DNA of 64,000 nucleotides from an uncultured Flavobacteriales bacterium (lineage in GTDB: Bacteria > Bacteroidota > Bacteroidia > Flavobacteriales_E > Vicingaceae). Location of the stretch: contig CAJXMH010000002.1 in assembly GCA_913056345.1 (NCBI GenBank), forward strand, positions 117,273 through 181,272. The letters run 5' to 3'. This document shows positions 1 to 9,035 of the stretch, in pieces. Numbering within the stretch: the first letter of the stretch is position 1; every line of letters begins with the position of its first letter. Both the position numbers and the translations under genes were made by a program. The notes under the pieces were generated by a model, which did no database searches, had not been told where the DNA came from, and saw nothing but the letters and a program-made list of their open reading frames with translations.

Positions 1-1161
1 TACATCATTGGCATCTTGTGGATTGACGGCAATGGCTAGATCATAACCACTTTGTCCACCATTATTTAAACCATTAATGTCATGGCTCAAAATGTTGGGG
101 GTGGTCGACATGCGCTGCCAATTTAATCCCGCATCATTTGAACGGTAAAGGGCATAAAAACCCTGATCTGATTGTTTACCACAAACGGCATAAACCACAT
201 CTGCGCTGTCGGGTGAAACGGCAATCTCCATGCGGTTGATCTGTGCGGGTGAATTCATGCCAGTTCCATTGTTAGAAGCAGTAAAAGTGGTGCCTCCGTC
301 GGTAGAGCGGTAAAACTGATCGGTGGTGGCATAAACGATGTTCGTATCAGTTGGATGCATTTTAACGCTTCTTATGTTATCATTCAAAACGTTGGTCCAA
401 GTGCTTCCTCCATCGTTGGTGCGGTACAAGCCAATGTTAGTGGCCACCCAAAGCGTATCAGGATTTTGAGGATGAATCAACATTCTTCGCATGCTTACAT
501 TTTGCGACCTGATTAAGCTTAAAGCCGTATTGACCCAAGTTTGTCCGCCATCGGTTGATTTTAAGATCCCAATGCTGTAAGTGTCGGCTCCAAAGCCATC
601 ACCGGTTGCAATGTACAAGTGGTTCGAATTAAGCGGACTGATGGCGATGTCACTCACCCCGATAATGGCAAGATTATCGGCCAAAGGCATCCAATTTTGC
701 CCACCATCTGTAGTTTTCCAACACCCTCCTGAAGGGGTGCCTATGTAAATGGTCAAGGAGTCTTTCGGGTCTACCCGGATGTTGTTGATCCTTCCCAAGC
801 CGGGACTGTAGCTGTAATTTTGCCAATCATCAGGCCCTAGCGGTCGCCATGAAGCAGTTTTGGCCAACTGATTTCCTTTGCCGTAAATTTTCTCAAAAGC
901 CCGAGCTTCTTCCATGGGGTTAATGCTGCGGCTGCGGTCTCCACTTGGGTATACCCTCGGTTCCATAAACCATTCATAGCGCTTAAACTGCTTGTAACCC
1001 CTGCCTTTTGCATCTTTAAGGTCGCCCATTTCTTCATAAAAGGTTTCCTGCAATTCGTAAAAATTGACATTCGGATCACTCATTTGATCCATCCATTGCT
1101 GGGCTGAGGCAACTAGAGCAAAAAGGCTCAAGCAGCTAATTAGGCTAAGTGCTTTTTTCAT
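1..1161 (-). CDS. Exported BNR/sortilin-repeat propeller protein (3' part beyond window)
   Basis: This is the N-terminal 387 codons of a minus-strand gene whose 3' end lies beyond the left edge. I read it from ATG at 1161, where the start overlaps the stop of the upstream rhodanese gene as ATGA. Residues 1-20 form a signal peptide ending ALVASAQQ. From about residue 110 there are repeated units of the type 'STDGGQTW', 'RTNDGGSTW', 'RSTDGGTTF' and 'RSNDAGLNW', the Asp-box signature of BNR/VPS10-type beta-propellers. In Bacteroidota such exported proteins usually end in a T9SS sorting domain, but that end is not visible here. It resembles the complete protein at 13370-16825 in design. The exact function is unknown; a surface or secreted propeller is the safest description. 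Confidence 0.88.
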   Translation of the reverse strand, partial: MKKALSLISCLSLFALVASAQQWMDQMSDPNVNFYELQETFYEEMGDLKDAKGRGYKQFKRYEWFMEPRVYPSGDRSRSINPMEEARAFEKIYGKGNQLAKTASWRPLGPDDWQNYSYSPGLGRINNIRVDPKDSLTIYIGTPSGGCWKTTDGGQNWMPLADNLAIIGVSDIAISPLNSNHLYIATGDGFGADTYSIGILKSTDGGQTWVNTALSLIRSQNVSMRRMLIHPQNPDTLWVATNIGLYRTNDGGSTWTNVLNDNIRSVKMHPTDTNIVYATTDQFYRSTDGGTTFTASNNGTGMNSPAQINRMEIAVSPDSADVVYAVCGKQSDQGFYALYRSNDAGLNWQRMSTTPNILSHDINGLNNGGQSGYDLAIAVNPQDANDV

Positions 1162-1658
1162 TTGTATACTTTTTCTCCTTTCGAAAGCCAAACTCCCCAA
1201 ATCCGATTATAGGCATGAACTTTTTCCGTTTCTTCCATTTGAGCGTTAACTACTGCTTTTCCTTGGTTTTTCCATTCAAAGATACCACCGTAAAGGTTAT
1301 AGACTTCATTAAATCCCATTTCCTTTATTTTTAGTGCAATTCGCTCACTCCTGTAGCCAACAGAACAGTAAACAACCATGGGCTTCGACCGATCTACTTT
1401 TTCCAAAGCTGAAAGATTTACCGATTCATATCCAACCCAAACTGCATCTTCAATGTGACTGACTTCAAATTCTCCTTTTTCTCGGCTATCTACAAAAACG
1501 GCTTCTTGCATTTTGGCAGCTTCGTTTACCGAAATAAAAAGGCTATCATGATCTAAAAGTCCTTTTAAAAGGAGATCGTATGCTTTATTCTCAACCTTTT
1601 GTGCCATAAGAAAGCTCTGGATTAAAAGTAAAAATACTAGGCTATTGGTCTTGCGCAT
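1158..1658 (-). CDS. Exported rhodanese-like domain protein
   Basis: 166 residues with an N-terminal hydrophobic signal (to about residue 19, ending FLMAQ), so probably periplasmic. A single rhodanese domain follows: 'FVDSREKGEFEVSHI' is the first conserved half, and 'VVYCSVGYRSER' carries the active-site Cys loop, followed by 'GFNEVYNLYGGIFEW'. The loop C-S-V-G-Y-R fits a sulfurtransferase with an intact catalytic Cys. The gene overlaps DUF547 upstream by 17 bp and the BNR gene downstream by 4 bp, so the three are almost certainly co-transcribed and translationally coupled. The sulfur acceptor is unknown. Confidence 0.9.
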   Translation of the reverse strand: MRKTNSLVFLLLIQSFLMAQKVENKAYDLLLKGLLDHDSLFISVNEAAKMQEAVFVDSREKGEFEVSHIEDAVWVGYESVNLSALEKVDRSKPMVVYCSVGYRSERIALKIKEMGFNEVYNLYGGIFEWKNQGKAVVNAQMEETEKVHAYNRIWGVWLSKGEKVYK

Positions 1659-2436
1659 AATAGTCTAATTTAAGGTTCCAATCATAATCTGCATAGCTGA
1701 TGGAAGGATGATCAGTTTCAGCGATAATGCCATATTTTTTCAAGAAAGCTAAGGTTCCATCGCTTCCGTCGAAATCACCTCTAAACCAACTGAACAGTTT
1801 GCTTACTTCAACTTGGTTTTTCTTAGGAAAGTAAGTACTGCTTTGCTCAAGAAAGCTTTTGCTCAATCCATCCAATTGCTCATCAATGCTTGCCGCATAC
1901 AAAATAGCCACAGGAGGACAGGAGGCTGCTCCACAATTTAAAGCAAAGTGAATCCGTGCGTCAGTTTTTACCGTGCGAAATTGCTTTTCGAAATCATCGG
2001 CAAAGGGATTTTTGATCAGGCCTAAAGCCAATTTAAGCTCAGAACTTCTTATTATGCCGTGTTCCACATCATCAAAGCTTAGCTTTTTGCCGGCTACAGT
2101 GAAACGTGGCTCTGAAAAGAAGTCACTCCGATCTTCATATAGGTTTGGTTCTTCCCTTAAAATAAGCTGGATGTAAGCATTGTACACATTGATCCAAAAA
2201 GCCTTTTTTTGCGCATCAGTCTGCAAGGCTTGGTTTAAACGGGCAGCCTCAACTTCCGCTAGTTCTGCCTGCAGGCTAGCAGTTTTTTTTTGCGCTTTAA
2301 CAGCTTCCATTAATTGCGCTGAAAGCAAGGTATGGTAATTGTCTTCTCCTTTTTGTGCTTGCGCAGAAACTATTATAAGGAATAAACAAAACAAGGTGAG
2401 AGGTTTGCGTACTAAAGTTTGAAAAGGCTTGCTCAT
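1642..2436 (-). CDS. DUF547 domain-containing exported protein
   Basis: 264 residues. Residues 1-28 look like a signal peptide ending SAQAQ. The body has the DUF547 pattern: 'QKKAFWINVYNAYIQLIL', 'FSFDDVEHGIIR'-type spacing and 'DARIHFALNCGAASCPP', with the conserved Asn-Cys-Gly and Ser-Cys-Pro. DUF547 is a widespread family of unknown biochemical function, related by fold to cysteine-protease-like domains. The gene overlaps the rhodanese gene by 17 bp, which suggests joint expression. The name rests on the visible NCGAASCP motif and I am confident of the family, not of any activity. Confidence 0.9.
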   Translation of the reverse strand: MSKPFQTLVRKPLTLFCLFLIIVSAQAQKGEDNYHTLLSAQLMEAVKAQKKTASLQAELAEVEAARLNQALQTDAQKKAFWINVYNAYIQLILREEPNLYEDRSDFFSEPRFTVAGKKLSFDDVEHGIIRSSELKLALGLIKNPFADDFEKQFRTVKTDARIHFALNCGAASCPPVAILYAASIDEQLDGLSKSFLEQSSTYFPKKNQVEVSKLFSWFRGDFDGSDGTLAFLKKYGIIAETDHPSISYADYDWNLKLDYYAQDQ

Positions 2437-2467
2437 AAATACTTTTAATGCAATTGGTAGACCAAAA

Positions 2468-3751
2468 TTAGGCTTCAGCCGAAAGGCCCAAGGCAGCTCT
2501 CAACTTAATGATCTTTCTTATCTCTTCTTGAACATAAGAAGAGTCGCTTTGGTTTGCTTTCATTTTCTTGATCCACAAAAGCGTTCTGATTTTTTTCCAC
2601 CTTTTATGATTTTGCCGAAAGACCTTGTAGGTGTAAAGCAAAACTAGCGGACTCAAAACGAACCAAGCTGAAAATGCAGTACTCAAGTAAATGCTGATTA
2701 CCGCTGCCCAAGCCAACCAGAGCAAAGTGCCTGCTGCAAAGCGAACAGAAAGGTAAAATTCAGGCGCCTTTTTGGTAGTTGATTTGGCGATCAGATAAGC
2801 CATACCAAAAGGGATTGCATTGCCGAGATAGCCTAAAATACTTAAGGGTAAGCTCAAGAAAAAAAGTAAAAAGTCCTTACTGCTTACCGCTACCTTATGT
2901 TTTAAGCTTTCAAAATCGAGGTGATAGGGGATTAACAGCTCTTCCATTTGGGCTACTTCCTTTTTCAGCTCGCGGTACTTATCACTTTTTCGCTGCTTTA
3001 GGTTCTCAATTTTCTTTGCGATCAATGATTTTCTGATCAGTGAATTTTGCTCATAGCAAGGGTCAAGTTCCACTAAAGCTTGATGAAAGCGCTCATCTTC
3101 AGGCTCCACCAATATGGAGTGTTCCCGAAGCATTTCTTCCAAACGCAGGTTCAAGGCTTGTATCGCTTTTCCCTGATTGATGGGAGCATCTTCAACTAAA
3201 TCACTATAATCGATCAAGTCGCTGTAGCCCAATAAAACCCGACTACCAAAAGAATTGATCTTTTCATAATTGATACCACAAGCCATTAGCTGTGGTTGAG
3301 CAGCCTCAGGATGTTTTGCCATAAAGCGAAAAAGAATCTTCGCTAAACCCTTTTTGAGGGGTCTAATTTTTTTATCGCCTACGCTGATTCCTTCAGCGAA
3401 GATCAAGATTGCTCCACCCGAGGCTAAAATGTCGTAACAGGCTTCAAAACTCTGGTGATTCTCAATCAATTTATGCCTGCCATCACGCTGCCGATAAATG
3501 GGAATTAAATTCATTTTTTTCAGCAGGGCAGCTACCAAGGGCGATTTGAAGACATCAGACCGAGCCAAAAAGTGCATTGGTCTCTTTACACTCGCGGCAA
3601 TAATAATGGCATCTAAAAAAGAGTTGGGATGAGTAGCAGCAACGATCAGCGGACCTTGAGCAGGAATTGCAGCATGGTTAAAGCTTTTGATCTCATCAAA
3701 ATGACGGTTAAGGCTTTTTTGTAACAGAAAATGCAGTAAGCGGTAGATCAA
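2468..3751 (-). CDS. Membrane 1-acyl-glycerol-3-phosphate acyltransferase-like (PlsC family) protein
   Basis: 427 residues. 'ATHPNSFLDAI' (H41, D47) is the acyltransferase block I, here with five residues between His and Asp as in the bacterial GPAT/DHAPAT-like branch rather than the usual four. 'ILIFAEGISVGDKK' matches block III (the FPEGT-like motif). Hydrophobic segments lie at about residues 295-365, so the protein is anchored in the inner membrane. It probably transfers an acyl chain to a glycerol- or sugar-phosphate acceptor in phospholipid or other lipid synthesis. It sits 3 bp from the glycosyltransferase gene upstream, in the same minus-strand block. The exact acceptor cannot be read from sequence. 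Confidence 0.88.
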   Translation of the reverse strand: MIYRLLHFLLQKSLNRHFDEIKSFNHAAIPAQGPLIVAATHPNSFLDAIIIAASVKRPMHFLARSDVFKSPLVAALLKKMNLIPIYRQRDGRHKLIENHQSFEACYDILASGGAILIFAEGISVGDKKIRPLKKGLAKILFRFMAKHPEAAQPQLMACGINYEKINSFGSRVLLGYSDLIDYSDLVEDAPINQGKAIQALNLRLEEMLREHSILVEPEDERFHQALVELDPCYEQNSLIRKSLIAKKIENLKQRKSDKYRELKKEVAQMEELLIPYHLDFESLKHKVAVSSKDFLLFFLSLPLSILGYLGNAIPFGMAYLIAKSTTKKAPEFYLSVRFAAGTLLWLAWAAVISIYLSTAFSAWFVLSPLVLLYTYKVFRQNHKRWKKIRTLLWIKKMKANQSDSSYVQEEIRKIIKLRAALGLSAEA

Positions 3752-3754
3752 AGT

Positions 3755-5656
3755 TTAATTGATTTCATAAAAGCGGTAGTCGCTATCCAAGTAATTGACA
3801 ACTTTAAGATCATGCAGGTAAAATTCGGATTTATCAGGATTCCACAAGTAGATTTTGATCTCATCTTCATCTTTTAATGCTTTGTCTCTGGTCCAAACGT
3901 ACAGCACTTGGTACCATTCGTTTTCTTTGTAAAAAGTCTGACTATCAAAACTGCGCCAGAAGATTGTTTCACCTTCACGGCTTACGTCAACCACAATTTT
4001 AAAGTTACTTTCTATCGCACTTTTCGCCTTTAGGCTAATAACAAGCCATGGGTGCTGCTCAGAACTGAGCTTACCCAATTTGTTCTTGTAGGTAAAGGAA
4101 TAGAGGCTATTGCTTTCTATTTTATAAGGCCGTGCTAAGCCTTGAATGCTTGTGTCTAGCCAAAGGCTTTCATCAAACTCCCAGCGTTCACTCGCTCCCC
4201 AACTTTCGCTAAAGTAAGTGGCTCTTTCTTGCTCACTCTCACTTAATACGAGAAATTCAGAATTGAAGAAACGTTTCTGTATTTCAACATTAGGATACCT
4301 CGTTTTTGCCAATTCGTATATTTCTAGAGGTATAGCAACTCCTGCAAAAGCCAACATGACTTGATCGGCATCCTGCTTTTTGAGCAATTTGCTGGCTATA
4401 TTCAGCTCTTTTGTGCCTCTAAATTGCGGAACATCAAAGGCTGCTTTTTCTCCAAATTGGCGGTAGTAATAGTCAAAATAAGTTGAATCGTTATTGTTGG
4501 CAAAAGCCACTAATTTCTGCTCTTCGTTTACTTTGGGGTAATTAATGCTCGAGGCGATCACTTCCTTGAAATTAGCAAAAGGCCGGCTACGAAAAAAACG
4601 TGCACTTTGATATAAGCTAACTAAACCGAGTGCTGATACTAAGAGCATACCAAGCCGCACTTTTTTGATTGAAACTCCTTTTGGAACAAAGGCATAGAAA
4701 AAGAGAATGCCAAAGGGTAAGCTAAAAAGCAAGACTGAATATTGCAAAATAGGCTGATAATGCAGGGAATAATAATGCCCAACTGCATAGGGAGTGATGA
4801 AAAGTATGAGCAAGATCAAGCTCCCTTTGATGTTGAAGTTTGGCTTTTTAAAGAAGAGGAACATAAACCCTAAAATCAAAGGCAGGGCTAGGAAAATCAA
4901 CTGATGATTAAAAGCATTGAGCAAGAAACTAAATAGAAAATCGTCTTCCGCGACCGGCAGCCAACTAAGGCCGCCAATTTTTAGATGCTTTAAGGTTATA
5001 GGAAGGTGAAGTGTTAAGAACCCTGCAGCTAAAAGACTAAGCCCAAAATAGCGTTTTTTGCTTTGCTTATTTTTTAGTTGAGTGAAGCCCAATAACAAAC
5101 TCAAAAGAGCAGTAAAGGCTGCAAAATAATGGGCAGTAAAACTGAGGATGAGTCCGATAACTAAACCCCATTGAGCTCTTTTTTTGTGCTTTTCTGCTTC
5201 AAAATGACTGATGCTGTAAACGACCAGCATACACGCCATAAAGCCAAGCGCATAGGGTCTTGCCAGTTGCCCATAGTTCAAAAAGAATTGAGAAAATACC
5301 AAAGTGCTTGTAGCCAAAAGAGCAGCAGGGTAGGAGAACCACTTATGTGCAAAGCGGTAAAAAAAGAAAAGTCCCGCTAAGGTAAAAAGCACTGAAGGCA
5401 AACGAAGTAGCCAGGTATTTTCTCCGAATATTGCGGTCCAACCGTAGAGAAAAAGCTGCATTAGAGCTGGATGTCCATCGGGCATAATGCCTTTTTGGAT
5501 CAGCTCACCAAGCGAATCATATTGCAAGCGGTTTAAAGCGCTAAGCTCATCATTGGTGATCGACCAGCCACCATAATTCCAAAAGCAAAGCACTAGTGCT
5601 AGCAGCGTTAAGCCCCATTCAAGCGGGGTAATTGTAGCAAAGCGATTCGCTTTCAC
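3755..5656 (-). CDS. GT39/ArnT-like (GT-C) membrane glycosyltransferase
   Basis: 633 residues. The N-terminal 360 residues are a run of hydrophobic helices. The first periplasmic loop contains 'TNDELSALNR', the acidic Asp-Glu typical of GT-C enzymes that use polyprenyl-phosphate-linked sugars, followed by 'GHPALMQLFLYGW' and 'LLRLPSVLF', both characteristic of the PMT/ArnT superfamily. The C-terminal third (about residues 360-633) is soluble and lacks recognisable motifs. It likely moves a sugar onto a lipid or protein at the outer face of the inner membrane. The start overlaps the rlmB stop as ATGA, so it is translated from the rlmB message. Substrate unknown. Confidence 0.88.
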   Translation of the reverse strand: MKANRFATITPLEWGLTLLALVLCFWNYGGWSITNDELSALNRLQYDSLGELIQKGIMPDGHPALMQLFLYGWTAIFGENTWLLRLPSVLFTLAGLFFFYRFAHKWFSYPAALLATSTLVFSQFFLNYGQLARPYALGFMACMLVVYSISHFEAEKHKKRAQWGLVIGLILSFTAHYFAAFTALLSLLLGFTQLKNKQSKKRYFGLSLLAAGFLTLHLPITLKHLKIGGLSWLPVAEDDFLFSFLLNAFNHQLIFLALPLILGFMFLFFKKPNFNIKGSLILLILFITPYAVGHYYSLHYQPILQYSVLLFSLPFGILFFYAFVPKGVSIKKVRLGMLLVSALGLVSLYQSARFFRSRPFANFKEVIASSINYPKVNEEQKLVAFANNNDSTYFDYYYRQFGEKAAFDVPQFRGTKELNIASKLLKKQDADQVMLAFAGVAIPLEIYELAKTRYPNVEIQKRFFNSEFLVLSESEQERATYFSESWGASERWEFDESLWLDTSIQGLARPYKIESNSLYSFTYKNKLGKLSSEQHPWLVISLKAKSAIESNFKIVVDVSREGETIFWRSFDSQTFYKENEWYQVLYVWTRDKALKDEDEIKIYLWNPDKSEFYLHDLKVVNYLDSDYRFYEIN

Positions 5657-6387
5657 CTCCTTTGTCTAATAGCTTCATACAAGATCACACCAGTGGCAAC
5701 CGAAACATTAAGCGAAGCTGTTTCTCCTTGCATTGGAATTTTAGCTTGATGATCTACCCGTTTCATAATCTCTGAATTGACCCCATCTTCTTCCGATCCC
5801 ATCACGATGGCGGTAGGCAGACTGAAGTCGCAAGCATACAATTCTGTTTCGGCTTTTTCAGTACAGGCCACTACTTGTAAACCAATGGCTTGAAGGTCCT
5901 CAACCACTTGTGCCAAGTCTCTTTCTCTGGCAATGTTAACGTTTACCAAAGCACCAGCAGAGCGTTTGATCGCTTCTGCATTTACTTGCGCTGATCCCTT
6001 TACGGGAATGATTACCGCATCAACACCACTACATTCAGCGGTGCGACAAATGGCTCCAAAGTTTCCCACATCGCTAATGCGATCTAAAACCAAAACTAAG
6101 GGCACCCTTCCTTGCTCATAGGCTAAATTCAAAACCTCTTGGTAAGGCTGGAATTCGATAGGAGAGATTAGCGCTACCACTCCTTGATGGTTTTTCTTGT
6201 AGTAGTGGTTTAGCTTTTCCTGCGGTAGGTTCTGACTGCTAATTTTATAGGTTTTGATCAACTTACGCAGTTCAGTGATGTTTGGTCCCCTCAAGTCTGA
6301 TTGGATCAGCACTTTCTCGATCTGCTTCTCTGCTTTAATTGCTTCCATTACAGAATGCATTCCAAATAGGTAATTCTCTTTTGCCAT
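5653..6387 (-). CDS. rlmB: 23S rRNA (guanosine(2251)-2'-O)-methyltransferase RlmB (TrmH family)
   Basis: 244 residues, the usual length for RlmB. The N-terminal substrate-binding domain begins 'YLFGMHSVMEAI' and includes 'HHQGVVALI'-like 'NHQGVVALISP'. The SPOUT domain shows the three SAM-knot motifs: 'DRISDVGNFGAICRTAE' (motif 1 with N and R), 'IVMGSEEDGV' (motif 2) and 'IPMQGETASLNVSVATGV' (motif 3). It methylates the ribose of a P-loop guanosine in 23S rRNA, or is a close TrmH paralogue. It precedes the membrane glycosyltransferase with a 4-bp overlap and follows the GWxTD gene by 1 bp. Confidence 0.94.
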   Translation of the reverse strand: MAKENYLFGMHSVMEAIKAEKQIEKVLIQSDLRGPNITELRKLIKTYKISSQNLPQEKLNHYYKKNHQGVVALISPIEFQPYQEVLNLAYEQGRVPLVLVLDRISDVGNFGAICRTAECSGVDAVIIPVKGSAQVNAEAIKRSAGALVNVNIARERDLAQVVEDLQAIGLQVVACTEKAETELYACDFSLPTAIVMGSEEDGVNSEIMKRVDHQAKIPMQGETASLNVSVATGVILYEAIRQRR

Positions 6388-6388
6388 C

Positions 6389-7648
6389 TTAAAATATTTT
6401 TCCTTGTCTCCAATTATCCACCGCTCGGTACCAATTGTTTTTATATTCCTCTTTGCGCACCAGGCGGAAATCGTTTCTACTTAAAGGGTTGTCGATCAAT
6501 CGAAATTCAAACCGAATGGAAAGGATCTGATTTTCCTCTCCATAGGTCCAAACCTCACGATTTAAGTCTTTATAAATGTTGTTAGGTTCTCCGTAAACGA
6601 TCAGTAAAATGCCGCGGTCAGTTTTCCAACCTTCACGGTAATCTGTAAAATATTGATTAGCCAATTCCACTCTTCGATAATATTCCCGAATGATTTGCTT
6701 GGTTCGACTGGCATCTTTGCCAATCTTAAGCCAAAAAAGGTCGAGCTCTTTCTTCAGGTTTACTGCCTGTTGTAGTTTTTTGTATTCTGCTGAGGTGCTG
6801 ATGTAGCGAATCGGGCCAACCATTTCTTCGTATTCGATTACTTCAGGATAATGGTTGCTGAAGTGGTAAAAGAAGAACGGTCTTAGGCTAGTATCTTCAG
6901 CCGTTGTGATTAGGTTAATGTCTTGAATAGAGTCAATGTAAACTTCCTGACCTTCAAAACGAATGGGGCTAAGGTTATCAATTTCAGGATACTTCAACTC
7001 CCCAATTTTTGTGGCAAATGGCGGCGGAGTCATCTCGTATTCCATAGCGCTCATCGACTTGTCAAATTCATTTGCTTCAACCAGTTGGCTTTTCTTTAGG
7101 TTGTAAGCCTTGCCTTTCTTCAAATGGGGTTCAACCAATACTTGCTCACCTTGACTCATGAGGTAATATTGATCGTTACCGTTATCCCGCTTGTCGATCC
7201 AATGGTAATACACCACATTCAAATCGCGGTAAACGTCTCGAAAACGAATCTCCAAAGGGTATAATTCTCCTGCCTTGGCTTTGACCTTTACATAGCCTTG
7301 CAATATGCTGTTGCTTTGGTTTTCACCGGTAGAGATCATCGGAGTAGTAGCACTGTCTAATATATCGCGCTCACCTTTTTTGCCGTATAGCTTGTACTTG
7401 CATAAAATACGTGCTTTTGAAATGCTATCCTGCCCCAATTTACCATACAATATATCATTGCTTTCGATTTGAAAATAAAGGAGCGAAGTGTCAGCATCTT
7501 GGTGAAAGACCTTAAATTTTGGTTTGATTAAGCGCTGCTCCTCTTGGTATAAGTAACTGTAATCATAACGGCTCAAACTTCCGCTTGAGCTGCAAGCAAA
7601 AAGAAAAATAAGCGGGATGATTCCCCAAAGTAGGCGGTAGTTACTCAT
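6389..7648 (-). CDS. GWxTD domain lipoprotein
   Basis: 419 residues. A lipobox 'LIFLFAC' places the lipidated Cys at residue 19, followed by SSSG. The C-terminal third contains 'REGWKTDRGILLIVYGEPN', the GWxTD motif that names this Bacteroidota/Acidobacteria family, then 'REVWTYGEENQILSIRFEF'. The family has no settled function; it is found in outer-membrane or periplasmic lipoproteins. The gene lies between rmuC and rlmB with gaps of 11 and 1 bp, inside the long minus-strand run. Confidence 0.93.
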   Translation of the reverse strand: MSNYRLLWGIIPLIFLFACSSSGSLSRYDYSYLYQEEQRLIKPKFKVFHQDADTSLLYFQIESNDILYGKLGQDSISKARILCKYKLYGKKGERDILDSATTPMISTGENQSNSILQGYVKVKAKAGELYPLEIRFRDVYRDLNVVYYHWIDKRDNGNDQYYLMSQGEQVLVEPHLKKGKAYNLKKSQLVEANEFDKSMSAMEYEMTPPPFATKIGELKYPEIDNLSPIRFEGQEVYIDSIQDINLITTAEDTSLRPFFFYHFSNHYPEVIEYEEMVGPIRYISTSAEYKKLQQAVNLKKELDLFWLKIGKDASRTKQIIREYYRRVELANQYFTDYREGWKTDRGILLIVYGEPNNIYKDLNREVWTYGEENQILSIRFEFRLIDNPLSRNDFRLVRKEEYKNNWYRAVDNWRQGKIF

Positions 7649-7659
7649 TGCTTTTCTGC

Positions 7660-8988
7660 CTATAGTTCTGGTGGTAAGGTTTTTTGTGTGTTGGCTCCTA
7701 AGTCTTTCAGTAACTCTGCTTGTCGCATTAAGTTACCGTTGCCTGTACTGAGTTTATTTAAAGCTCCTTGGTAAGATTCTTGAGCCTGATCCAGACGTCC
7801 GCCAACCTTTTTTAAGTCCTCTACAAAATTGGCAAACTTATCATATAAACTACCTGCTCTGTCGGCTATGTCTTTGGCATTTTGTGCTTGTCGTTCATGT
7901 TTCCAAACAGAAGCAATGGTTCGGAGGGTAGCGAGCAGGGTAGTCGGACTAACGATTACTACTTTTCGATCCCATGCGTAAGCATAAAGTTCAGGGTCGT
8001 TTTGAATGGCAATGCTAAAAGAGGATTCAATGGGAATGAATAAAAGCACAAAGTCAGGGGTGTTTACTCCAAGTGCACTCTGGTAATTTTTTTCGCTCAA
8101 AATTTTAACGTGTCCTCTAACACTAGTAAGGTGCTGTTTGAGGAGTTTGATTTTTTCAATTTCATCTTCAGCAGAGCTAAAGCGCTCGTAGGCAGAAAGC
8201 GAAACCTTCGAATCAACCACAATATGTCGATCGTCGGGTAAGTGCACGATCACATCAGGCCTGATGGTTTGATTGTTTGCGTTTTTATCGACAACCTCGG
8301 TTTCATATTCTTTGCCTTTAATCAAGCCACTGCTTTCTAAAATCCGCTCCAAGACCAATTCTCCCCAATTTCCTTGGGTCTTATTGTCGCCTTTTAAAGC
8401 ATTGGTCAAGTTTTGAGCTTGTTCATTAAGTTCAGTATTCAAACTTGTAAGCTGCTTAATCTGCTCTTTAAGCGAGATCTGTTCATCTCGGTTTTTAGAA
8501 AAACGTTCTTCTACCTTGTTTTCAAAGGATTTTAATTTCTCCTTAAAAGGGGAAAGCAACTGGTCTAAGGCCTCATGGTGCTTTTCTGAGATCTGACTAG
8601 AATTATCTCGAAGTAGTTGATTCGCGACCAATTTGAATTCTTTAGTGAAGCGTTCATTAAGCTTTTCTAGTTCAGCTTGTTGCTCACTTAGTTTTGCCTG
8701 TAAATTTTTGTAATCTGCCTTAGCTACTTCAAGTTCAGCATGCAAGCGCTTGTTTTCCTCTAAAGCCTCTTTTTCTCTTAGCTCTTGTTTCCTAAATTCT
8801 TCAATTGATTTTTCGATCCGCTCATTTAGGTTGGTCTTTTCTACCTTCAGCCGAATGTTCTCATCGCTCAATTCCCTCAATTCAGACTCATCGATGCTGC
8901 TACCACCCTCTTTTTTGAGCAATTTAAATACACCAAAAACTATGATCAAAAGCAGTACGGCAATTAGAATGAATAAGAAGTTTTCCAT
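7660..8988 (-). CDS. rmuC: RmuC family DNA recombination-limiting protein
   Basis: 442 residues. A single N-terminal membrane helix (residues 2-24) is followed by a long charged coiled coil (about 35-200) and then the RmuC nuclease-like domain with 'GNWGELVLERILESSGL', 'RPDVIVHLPDDRHIVVDSKVSL' and 'FVLLFIPIESSFSIA'. The conserved D-x-K of 'VVDSKVSL' matches the PD-(D/E)xK-like core. In E. coli rmuC mutants show increased inversion between short repeats. The length and domain order are normal for the family. Confidence 0.93.
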   Translation of the reverse strand: MENFLFILIAVLLLIIVFGVFKLLKKEGGSSIDESELRELSDENIRLKVEKTNLNERIEKSIEEFRKQELREKEALEENKRLHAELEVAKADYKNLQAKLSEQQAELEKLNERFTKEFKLVANQLLRDNSSQISEKHHEALDQLLSPFKEKLKSFENKVEERFSKNRDEQISLKEQIKQLTSLNTELNEQAQNLTNALKGDNKTQGNWGELVLERILESSGLIKGKEYETEVVDKNANNQTIRPDVIVHLPDDRHIVVDSKVSLSAYERFSSAEDEIEKIKLLKQHLTSVRGHVKILSEKNYQSALGVNTPDFVLLFIPIESSFSIAIQNDPELYAYAWDRKVVIVSPTTLLATLRTIASVWKHERQAQNAKDIADRAGSLYDKFANFVEDLKKVGGRLDQAQESYQGALNKLSTGNGNLMRQAELLKDLGANTQKTLPPEL

Positions 8989-9035
8989 GGTATTTTGATA
9001 AGCGCGAAGGCTAAATTAAACAATCGTCTCTTGTG